Of a stretch of 64,000 nucleotides of DNA, positions 14,101 through 26,100 are shown one piece after another. This DNA comes from Echinococcus granulosus (Eukaryota > Platyhelminthes > Cestoda > Cyclophyllidea > Taeniidae), in assembly GCF_000524195.1 (NCBI RefSeq), contig NW_020170383.1:1315031-1379030 (forward strand), written 5' to 3'. Each line of letters opens with the position of its first letter. The stretch's first letter is position 1. The position numbers and the translations under genes were made by a program. The notes beneath the pieces are model-generated. The model was not told the origin of the DNA. It saw only the letters and a list, made by a program, of their open reading frames with translations, and did not search any database.

Positions 14101-17100
14101 ACCGTCAACAATCACCCTCATTGAGCTCGCAGTCAGTCCCAACTACTTTATGTTCAACTTTCATCGTTAAAGGGGTATATTAAAATGAGTAAATAATCAC
14201 TTTATAGATTCATGAGTTGTAGGGAAAAGTTAAAAGGTATTCATGCAGAAGAGCATGAAAGACACACCTGATGAGGATTGAGCAGTTTTCGGAAAGATGT
14301 GATAAGCTCTAGGCCCTGACACCCACCGGACTTGACGTTCACGAAAACTAGTAGTGGTTGCGTGCCATCCAGGATGTGTTCGGGCTTTATTCGGGGCAAA
14401 ATCATCGCGAGAATCGGCCGATCCTCAAATGTACTGTTCTTCAAAAGGCGGTAGGCTTCGTCTGCCTTCTCTGCATTCGAGTATATCACCACTAGACTTC
14501 CAAAGTCGTAGTAGATCACCTCTGAAAAAAACGCGAAACTGACGAATCTAATTTTCACGTCGAAATGTCAAAGCAAAAAAAAATGGAGGCTTGGTAGCAG
14601 AAGCGACTGGATGCAGCTTCCACTGTGATCATAGACACTGCACACCAGCCCAACAGTCCGTAAACATGACTAAAGCCCTATTGTCCTGAAACTCGTGTGT
14701 ACTTTATCAAAGTTACAAATTGTCAACGATAACTGGCGCGCCTTTTGTGTGGTTTTGTTCCCTTTTCCAATCTATTTAAATTATTGTTATCCCCATTACC
14801 GAGTAGGACTCACATCACCGCCACTGCCCCTATTTTGATGTACAAAATGATATTAGGGACTTTTCCATCCAAACTCTGTAAGATTGACTGCCTCACCTAA
14901 AGTTAAGGCGTTTGCTTGTATTTACACTATTTCCTTTGGACCACAATTAATCAAACAAAATCGGCCTCATGCTTGGGTTAATTTGCTACCTGTCTCTATT
15001 TTCTGCCCTCGTCGTGTATTTAATCATGCAAAGCCAAATTGCTACTCTGAGCCAATAGCTCAGTAGAAATAACAGCATACAATTAGTCAATAATGCTAAA
15101 TAGTCGAATAATATGTTGGGTCTGATGTCTTTGTCTCCCCATGTCAGCATCCTAAAGAGCACATAGGTGTGGCAGTAGGAAATTGTAAACCCCTACCTCC
15201 ACCACTTCCATGTTGAAGAGTCAACTGGAACCGGAGCTGAAGTTAGCTCAAAGTAGGATATGAAGACCAATGTTAAAAACTGGTGTATTTAAACGCACTA
15301 TAAAATTAAAAAAATGAAATGTTGAAGGAAGTTCAAAAATTTGAGGAAGATAAGTTTACTACATTTAATGACAGAACTCGTCCGCTTACGCCGCCTACAC
15401 ATTGCTGACTGCTGTAGCACCCAATTCCCTTGACGGGGTACCTTTAGATGAATTACAATCCGCATCACTGCATTTCAACTCTAGAGGTATTGTGATATCT
15501 TTGGAACAGCCCAGCCTCCGTAAATTTGTAGAAAAATCTCTAGCCTTATTGATGTTCTTGTAACCATTTTTCCCCTTCCCGTAAAGGCCTTTGATAAGCG
15601 AACTTTACGCCATGCACGATAAACCCTTGGTAGGCTTATGGAAAGACACACGAGTTAAACCGGTTACCTGAGCCTACCACAGAACCTACTGAAATCACCA
15701 AGAGTGGGAGTAACAATTATTAAGTGGTATCGTTCATAAGAACGCACTCCGGCACCGCCGTTAAAGCGACTGGCCGATGTTGTTCACTATACGTGGATCC
15801 TCTACCGTGCTGCCCCCGACTATGGTATTTTCAATGCCCTTTTACGGAAAACTAATCTCACTTCAAAACGGCGACTAAGTGGGAGCTGCGAGGATGTCAA
15901 ATGTATTGGAGAGGCAGCCCTTGCACTTCCTCGCCTCCCATAAGAAGTCCGTGGGAGGGTTTCGACTGGAGCAGTGTCTTCAGAGGGTCGCCGACTTCGC
16001 TAATGTCAGTCTGGAGGCGGTTTTCAAGTTCATTAAAAGGCACGGGATTCTGACGTCAAAGCGGTCTTGTTGCTCGAGGTCATCCTCAACTTCTGTCTTA
16101 TCGACTTCCTGACTGAATTTGCATCACTACTGACAGGCGATTCTGAGGTCTACATAACCCACACTCACAAGAACCCATTACGTGAAATGACCCAGCCTCT
16201 ACCTAAATTATTTTTCAACCTCTTGAAGATGCACGGAGATAGATTGTGTAGGGGGGATCTGACCCTTCATGTTTTGCTCCAATTCATCAATATTCAAGTA
16301 CTCCTGAAGGCCACTTTATTTCGTTATGTGTAAACAGCTACCTCCTCCTCCAAAATGATCATAATTATTCGTTTAAAGTTTAAAACACTGGAAAGTGGGG
16401 GAAGATAGGTTATCTAGAAATTGAAATTAAAGATGGCAAGTCGCAGCAAATTATGAATTGATATTACATATTTTTAATCCAAAGGTTAGCTATGTAGAGA
16501 AAAGACGGGGTGTTTAAAGTTGAGAAAAAAACTTGTGGGGAACTAAATGCATGGCATGATGTAAAGGTATGAACATGGAACCCCAGATAATCTTGCAGCA
16601 AGTAAACGCAGTAACGGAAACAACCTGTTTCCGGAAAAAGTGGCTTTCAGTTTAACGACGGGGAGTGAATAATCGGGGGCAATAAATGCAATTGGCTTTT
16701 TATTTAACAGCCCTCAGACATATGCGCCATAAAGTATTCATCAAACGAAAGAAGGAAACATTTATTTGATTAAAAGTGGGAGAAATAAAAGTAAAGACTA
16801 ATTACCTGCATATTGTGCTACTTGAAATTATGTTTGACTTTTTTTGTATAAAATCACGAGAATCATATACGATTCATCCGGTGTTAAGTTCAAGGGAGTT
16901 TACGGTGCATCAATGCATGAAATACAAATTAATTTAACTTTTCAAGTGGGATTACAATTACTTTGGCACTTTGATTGACTAAGCAAAATCGCAGACAGTG
17001 CTAGTATCCTTTCAGGCTTCTCAAATGAGACAGCATATGCAAGAAAGAGGGTAGTCTAAATTATTTCAGCCAATGATACGACGTTGAAATGTGAAGAAGA

Positions 17101-20100
17101 AAGTAATAGGGAAGGATCTTATCCAGCATTTGGGAAGATCCCATGATGAGTTGGGTAGCTATTACAATAACGTGAAAAAAAACATGCCTGGAGAAGCAGC
17201 TAAGCATTAAACGCTATAAAGTCTCAATTTAAACAGGGCTTGGTTCTCATAAGAAAATGATCTAGAAAGAATCTTCCGCCATGGTTAAAGGAGGAAATTT
17301 ACGTCTAAAAACGCCTAAAAATTGTGCCACTTAGCTAATACTCTGAAATGAACGGTATTAGTAATGATATTTAGCATAGAAATAATGATAGTCCTAAAGT
17401 AAACAATATAGCTGATACTTCGTGTATGGAACATTGATGGACTACCGCTCAACTGAAGAACGCAATGCCATACTTAAAAACATGTCAGACTAAACCTATT
17501 AAATGGAAAAGGAGCGGATCTTAGTAACACATACTCTAATTTCATAAAAGTGGCTTATTTCTTGGCCCATTTTTATTATTGTTAGCAATGATTGGCGAAA
17601 TGCGTTTGTATTTTGCAAACTCGATAACACGAAATACGCCATAGTAACAGTTTCATCTTGGCCAAAGCCTCCATAGATTGGCCTATAAGCTTGGGGTAAA
17701 GGGTGAAAACAAATAGGAGTACTGAGACGCGACAAATCGCCCTCTTATCAAAATTACCAAACATTGCTTCAGAGGCATTTGGAAACTCCTTTCTGACCGA
17801 CTAATTCAACGGATTCTGAGGAGTGTTTATAAATGCAAACAATGGAATTGACCGAGAAGCTTACATTTTTAAAATAACCATAGCGATCTTCGACTCGATG
17901 TAAACATTTTTCATTTCTAAAGTAATGGAGCTACACATTTATGAAAATAAATGCAAAACGGAAAATCTATCTCGCAGTGAATTGGTCTTTTATTTCTATC
18001 TTCGGCCCTTGGTTCGCAGCTTTCCCTTTTTTCTCCAGCGTGTTTCGCTTTAAAGCATAAGATGATGAGGCGAACATTATTAAGGTTTAAATACTGTGTT
18101 TTAATAAGAGCCATAATATCATTGCATGACAACTTTTTTCACAATTTCGGATGAAAACCTACGAAAAAGGACGGACACCTAAAGTAGAAAATTAGTCCAA
18201 AAATATGCGTAACACGACTATGAAATAAGAAATCGCGCTGGAAAAGTGGGAAATGAAATCCCATGCCATTCTGGCTTATCTATTGGGTAAAGCTGTTTTC
18301 AATTACGTTAGAAATTTAATTGATGCTACTATGGTACCATATTTCAAGTAGCTTTCAATCATGTTGGAAAACGAAAAATTTGTTTTCAAATTAGCTCGTC
18401 GTTAAAATAAATGCAAATCGGCCTTAACGTACAAGGATTATAAGTGTGTATTTACATCCATTTGATTCTATTTAACTCATCTATCTAGGCAGTTAATAAG
18501 AGTAAAATATGCATTTATCCAGTTGTGATGGATAGAGCAATCACACTTACCTATGGCGTCCCATTTGTTCTGATAGCCCAGGCGCTCAAGAAGAATGATT
18601 TCATAGAGACGTTGACTGAGGCCCCTTTTGAGGTTCCCCACAAACAAAGAGACGCCCTGACCATAAGGATCCTTCACGGAGCGAATGTAAAAGCGAGTCA
18701 GGCGCAGGGCCCGGACGGACTCCAGTCGGACGTTATCAATTATCTCCCAAGGACGGTCGTTCGGATGAAGCACTCGCTCAACCAATCCACGGTCCACAAC
18801 CGTCTCCACCAAGTTAAACTTATTAGCGTCCAGATACTGCGAGGCATAGATTAATAAAGGATCTGATTCGAAGCGCAAAAACTTTGCTATATGTCTTCCA
18901 TGGGTAATAATCCCGATAAATGTGATAGAATGAATAAAGTGAAAAGATATTTGAAAAGCATTTTAAATATTCGGGCCCAAAACGATGCTCAAAAAGTGTT
19001 ATTACTGCGTCCATTTAAGAGCTGAATTAGTCTTAGGCGTTCTATCAGCACTTTTAAAACAATGAGAGATGACTCACGCCAACGCCTAACCGATGGAGCG
19101 AAAGGACAAGCACATCGTGAGCTGAAGTTGTCGGTGTTATGGAGACCTGGATTGAGGGTACACTTATGTCAGCGTAGTCGCTACACGGCAAAAAGTATAT
19201 TCGATGAGCAGCTATACACACAGACTAATGTGAAGAGCCATATTAGAGAGACCTTACACTAGTGATCCAGGATAGACATTGATATAATCGCGATTCTCCT
19301 CCCGCTCGACATATCGAAGGATGATCTGAGGTCGCCGGGTCTCAAATTGAAGCTGGCGCTTGAATGGAGTGTTCGAGTCTAACGGATGCTCGCTGCCATC
19401 TTCAATCGAATAGTAACAAATATAGTCATCTTTGAAGTCGCATCATTCATCACCACAAACTTTTGAAAGCTTATTTACTAGGTAAAACATTATTCAAACT
19501 CTCAGGCTTAGTAATTACCTCGCTCATTAATTTCAACTAAATAGAAATCCTTTTCTTCATCAGGAGGAAGTTGGAATGCCTTGAGAGATAGTTCAATCAC
19601 TTTTCGAACAGAAACATTTTTTCCCAATGAGAGGTACCGACACTGATGTCGCCTGTAGCGGTCCATGCCATCGTACACGCGGACATAATCTACACAATAG
19701 AAGGGTGCACATTCAGATGCCTACTAGAAAATTATTCAGTAGAAAGGGTAAGAAGACCGAAACTAAATCAAGCATACCATCAAAGTCGCGATCGGATTTG
19801 TCACGATTCGTTCGACGCTCGAAGCCAGATTCCTCCAAGCTCTCACCACTACTGGTGAACTCATCCATCAGAGCCGGAACTAAAGGAAACGAACCTTAGG
19901 CTTAACGTCAGAAGTTCTCGACTGTGTGGCTCAGGTCAGCTGCTTGAGACAACAACGGCTATGGAACCGGATTCGATTAAGTTCCGAAAATATGCATAAC
20001 GGAACACAAAAAATAGTTACGATACTGCATTTGTATAAGGTACATAAAGAACAAACTCGATTAGTTGTTTAACAAAAAAGTTGAATGAAAGGAATTTCAC

Positions 20101-23100
20101 TTTGATTAATATCTTAAGTTAAAATTAGCAAATCATAATGACCCTTTGCATTCCTGTTATTCAAGAGGAACAGACTTGCATGCACACTAGTTCTATGAAC
20201 TAACAATTCCAGATAATGACGTGGTTGATTTATGCGGGCGTGCATTTGTAACCTACGGCCAGGAAAGAAGTCCGGTTGGGGTTTGGGCAGACCAATAATG
20301 TGTTCCATGAGAAGACTGGTTCTGGGAATGGAGACAGCCTGCGGAGGCAGCATGATATCCCTCAGAGACCCGTAGTCGCATTCCATGGGGAGGTTTCGAA
20401 AGCACGTGTAGTGCACCTATTTAATGAATAAAAACCGGATTCAATAGTCCCATTTCGCTCCAAATCACACAACATTTCTGCCTAGAAAAGCAGAAATCGA
20501 AACTAGTAGATCCATTCTAACAGAGTACTTTTCATTCAATTGAAGATATCAAAAGTAGCGATTTTTGCATACAACACGTCAGGAGGGGGTTGGTGAACTC
20601 ACACATACATTATGTCAATAAAGATTTAATTATTTTCATCATTTAATATATCTCCGCCTAGAAACATAAATATCAACTACCAAATAAAATGCGATGGGAT
20701 ACTTTTAAGCCATTTATATTGCGGAGTGGTGAAATTTTTTGTCAGAAAAAGGAGAGGACGATTGCACTCACTGTTACGCCGCACCACTCGCAGCGCATGC
20801 CAGTCAGGCACTCGGCGGACCAACAGGTTTTCTTGCAGCTGCTGCACTTTGAGTTGGCAGGCAGATTGCCCTCGCGCCAGTGATGTACGGGTACATCAGT
20901 TTGGGGTGTAATGGTGAATGGAAGAGGCGGGGGTGCCTGAGGGGAGACGGGACTCGGAGGCAGGTTAGTCGGAGCGCTCACCCCGCTTACGCCGGTCTGG
21001 GGGAAGGGTGAGGAGGAGGCCGATGTGGTGGTTGCGGTAGCAGTGGAGCTTGAAGCGAGTGTTCCACCCGAATTCACCGAGCTTGAAGTGGCGGCAGTGG
21101 CAGTGGTGACGGCAGCTGCTTGGATCGCTGCAGAGCGCATTGCATAGGCGGCAAATGCGGCCATTCCTCCAGTCCAGGGACGTGGGGGAACGGACTCAGT
21201 ATCACTAATGCCAGTAGCGCCACCACCACAACCACTGCTGCTGCCAGGCGTACTGGCCATACCAAGGGCCGAGTGCAACTCGGGAATGTCCGCGATGTTG
21301 GAGAATGGTAAGCCCAACGATGCTAGAACACTCGGCTTGCGAAGGAGGGTTGGCGATTTCTGTAAAGATTCGCAAGACTTAAGCTGTGTAAATTCTGCAT
21401 GTGTGAATATTGAGACAACATATCCAACCTTTTGCGTTGATGTATGTGGACCAAAAGAATAATCAAGAAATTATCGGTAGGATTATACTCAATGTGTAAT
21501 GCCTCTTGTCTCAAGGGCATAGGCATGCCTCAAGACACACCCGAGGCGATAGAGCGCTTATGGAATGAGTTCATGATCAGTATAAAAGAGGACCTTCGTG
21601 GCTTTGGGCTGTTACAAAGTTGGTAATGTTGGTTTGTTGTTCCGGCCGGGAAGAATAAAAAAAAGAACGCATCCAGAGTGGGTTTCGTAACATCACCAAA
21701 ATAGTAATACTCACGTAGGTCGAACGTACAAGCTTGTGCACGCACATACATCATTCACTGAGATCCCCAGTGAAACAGTAGTCAACCGATTTCATTTATT
21801 AGAAATGAAATGAACAATCCAGCGATGAGGCCTTTGCTTTATTTAAATTGAAGTAAAGATATGGCTGTAGTTTGCTTAAGAGATTGATTTAGATATTATT
21901 AGTACGTGGAAGTGGCAAATATCCACGCTCCAAACAAGACATGCTTAACAAGTGGGATAAATTGAATATAAAATATACTTTTTGAGAAATAAGGTCAGAG
22001 GTACTAAGTTATCATTTATAAATCGAAATCCGGGGCTTCAAAGTCCAAATGACTTGTAGTCAAAATAAAGCATATATTTGCAACAGGAAAGTGAATGGTA
22101 CCCATGGTCAGAGGCACTTTCAACAGCTCCTAAAGTGACCCAACTCATCAAATATCTGAACTCACTTAATATTGCATTTGTAGCCACATTTTTGGGCATA
22201 GGAAACTATGAAAAATGACACAATACAAACCTGTCGATAACATTGAAACTTAGATAAAACTCTTACGCAAAACGCAACACAATTAAAACGAGATTAAAAA
22301 TTTAATAGCACTCAAAAGCGAGAACTTTGTCGTGCATTTTACAGTCCACAGTTCAATAGTAATCCTTTCCGGAGCATTTAATAATTTGAAAAGTTGTGAT
22401 TTCGTCAATTACCACTGTGAGGAGAGCTGTCGAAACCATCTCGGGATAAGAATAGCTCCAACTGATAACCAAACAGCGCCAACAGTTAGACAATATTTTC
22501 TTTAATAGAAGTGTTTATACAAGGTTGGCCTGAATTCATTAGATTACATCGGGTCAAGAAAAGACGTAATACATTCCTGTTGAAACTACTTTCTATTCAA
22601 ATAATTGTTGATGTATTCGCAGATGCCTACAATAAAAACCTTGGGAAAAAAACGATTCTTCATACTTTAGAACCTACGTCCCCTTTTTCCCACAATTCTT
22701 CTTTTTAGCAAAGGATCACAACGACAAGTTGGAATACCCAAAGGTGGCATCGATACCGGGTGTTCATGAGGTACGAGTGACTACAGAATCATTGGGATTT
22801 TCTGTCTTGGACGCCGAGGAAACCCTATTTATCAACTACTGAGTCAGGAGCTACAGTCATTAGCTGCTTCAGCTAGACCAGAGGAATGAAAATGCAGCAG
22901 GCTTTGACTAGGATCTTAGAGAGTGGTCCACTCTTAGCATATGACTGAGGAATCACGGAGATAGAATATTGGAAAGATAACAATATAGAGCAGGTTATAC
23001 TAAGTGTGCACTCAAATGTGAGGCTCCTAAATCGGAAAGATGAGAGCAGTATGCTTTCGCAACAACCTTACACCCGTAAAAGGCATGAATCTAATTTCAA

Positions 23101-26100
23101 TCTGCTCCCAACAATTTATTTCTTGCTTCATCATTACATCGCAATCACAGAGTAGTAACAAAACAATCAGCAGAAAGACGGCTTTAGTGCAATTAGTTGA
23201 ACTACTCGATGATGAGGGATTACAGTAAGATGGCTGATATTGCAAAGGGTAAAAAACGAGAACGCACTTCGCGATCCTTGGAGGGAGTTGAGATGGAGCA
23301 AACTTTGCAATCTGCTGAGACGAATTCCAAGCATTCGTAGTGGGTGTAGTACTCACAGACTACAAAAAAAATTAAGTGGGGATAAAGGAAAACGAGTCAA
23401 AACAGCAACTATTAAAAGGCGGTAAAACTCACAGAGTGGAACACAAAAGTACATCAACAGAATCGCCACCAAAAACCTGAAAATTGGCTGAAACCGCTTG
23501 AAATCACATCTGAACTTGCATTATAAGGTATTGGAGTGCCATGAACATTGAATGTCATTTTGGAGTGGTCAAAATCTACAGGAACCCTTTTATATAATGC
23601 GACCGCTTACAATTTCTGTGAAGTGAAGAAATTGTCTGTAAGGGTTCAAACCTGATGATTCATGTAACGGAAACAGTACAGTCATGATACAGCTTCCTCG
23701 ACAGGTTTGATTGGTTGAAGCAAATGAGCTACTGCATAGGAAAAACCGAAGAAATAATGGACTGTCCATTTTGGTAACAAATGAGAGGGGGGTACAAACG
23801 GGCCGTATCAAAGTTGAGCATTTTTAATGAACTGAGAGTTGTGCATTCGTATTACACCGATCGATCACGTGGGACAATAAAATCATACAAGTGCCATACG
23901 CGCACACACACACACACACGAGTGCATACATACGCGTACGCTACGCGGCGTGAACAAGTATGAGCCAAGCGGGAACTTATCCCCCCGACAATTGACGCTG
24001 AAGAGTGCGCACCTGCATGCGCGTGCAAATTCCTCCACATTCACGCACGCACCGACACGCAAACGCATGCGCACGTACGCACGGACTCGTGCCATCATCA
24101 TCATCGTCGTCGTTGAGCCGTCTCTTGCAAGCGCGCGTGAACGCGGATAGGAGCGAAAAAGTCGATAACGGCACGTGCGCGCACGGACGTGAAGGGGAGT
24201 AGATGAGAGCTGTGAATGAGCTAACAGGAGACGCGCGCGCCACTCACGCGTTCTCACCACTTGGACTATTTAGCGTGCTCACCACTACTGTGCATGTTCT
24301 ACGCACTCCCACTCTCTGCACCCCGTGCGCACGTCAGTCGGTCGGTCCGTCGGCGGATGGCGACGGTGGTGATAATGCTGCTGCTGGTGGCGCTTGGGCT
24401 GGGTGAGGGAGAGAATGGCAGTAGGGCTCGACCGCTCGATAAGCACACACAAGGCTGTAGATATTTATGCTTCGGGGAGAAATAGGAGTGAATAGAAGAC
24501 CAATCTCTCCCTACCGCACCGCACACAAGCACGCAGACACACCAATGCTGTTAGCTTCCTGTGCAAGAAGGGGTCAAACAATTACGAAAAGATGTGAATA
24601 ATTGTGCCCTACTTGGTTCATTCGGAAAAGTAAATGCTGATTCGGTGACAAGTGGGGGTGGCTTCAAATGAAGTTTCAATTGTTGCCCGGATTTGTGCTC
24701 AGTGAAAAGGACACAGATATGAGGTAATGGAAAACACAGGACACGGGATGTAATCCAACAGAGCATATGAAATGCCGTGAAGTACCAGATTTGTAAATGA
24801 GAAGAGCATTATCTTGAGCATTAAGTGCACCTGTGGATGTTTCACTTAATCTTTACAGCAATATATCCATGTGTTCTCATAAAGTAGAAGAGCAGTACCT
24901 GAACCGACCAAATAATAGCTCTGCCTCCACACGATTGGTGCGAAGATGACCAAGCATGTGATGAAATGAAAGACCAATGTCAGTGCAACAGGCCAAGTGA
25001 TTCATGTTCGAAATTCTGAACAGGCCGGGATCGAGGTTCCGTTTTTCTCCCTATTTCCCCCTTTCAGACACTTCAGTTAGCGTCTAGAGACTAAAACTTG
25101 CTTCCTATCGACGCCTGAGCTGGGTGGCCGTATGGTGCAACATTCCTTACCTCTCACTCGTTTAAACTCTGGTTCAACGCTTTCACCATTCCATTCGGAG
25201 GCAAAGATGGATTTGAGCCAATTAGGATGTTTCCGTATGAAAGACGGTTTTCAATAATAAGTTTGCAGACTTTGAGGGATGAACTAGCGTAAGACCACCA
25301 TTTAAGCAAAGAATATAGCGGTTTAACAAAAAAGATCTCAACGAGAAAGTTGTACATTGGTTAAATTACGAAAGAGGACTCCATATTACGGGTAAACACG
25401 CAGTGCCACTGTGATTTTTCAAATTCGGTTTCATCCCGTACGAACTGGTTAGGAGGCGGTAACAGTGGTTAGACTAATGGGTCAATCGAACGAATAATGA
25501 AAAAAGAGGCAACCAGGCCTAGCGACACGAAGGATTATTTGTCTAGGTAACGAAGGCAGTCGAAATACTGGTGCATCTGATGAAAAGACATTACTGATGG
25601 GTGGCCTTACGACAGATTGTAGTCCAGGCCAGGCCGAAGATTTGAACCGCAAAAAAGAAAATACTCCTGCCTCTAAAATGAAACCTACTCAGGTTTTAGA
25701 CGAACAATTTGATGACACTCCTTTAGGTAACGTTAGAGCATGGTTGATTACTGAAAGCAAGTAGGAGCTAGCAATACAATCGAATGGATGGATCTAATGC
25801 CAAGATTTAGGAATGCAATAAAAAGGAGCGTAGAAGAACAATGAATTGTGGTACTTACTCTCGCATCTGACAGACAGCAAGTCATCCAATCGTTTTCGAC
25901 AGACGTTGCAGAATTTCCGTTTAAAATGACCAACATCTGACCAGCAATGGGCCATGGGATCCTGAAAGCATTTAAAATAAATGACAGACTATACGGGTAG
26001 GGCAAGAACACCAGTATGTCTGATGCTAGACCTAAAACCTCTCCTCAACAATAAGTTTGGAGACTGCAGTAAGCCCTATTCTCAGGTAAAAAAATTAAGT

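Noticed and set aside
23883..24260. Several long frames on both strands, His/Arg/Ala/Thr-rich
   Set aside because: All fall in the CA/CG low-complexity block, where stop codons are scarce; none shows domain character.
24890..25013. Plus-strand cysteine-rich frame ([17 protein letters not shown] and on)
   Set aside because: It looks like a small disulfide-rich domain, but is about 40 codons with stops close on both sides, no clear acceptor and donor, and lies antisense in a DGK intron. Probably chance.
25590..25620. C-x4-H-x2-C pattern on the minus strand, a candidate for the missing C1 half
   Set aside because: The pattern is interrupted by a TAA codon between the His and the last Cys and has no acceptor in the right phase.
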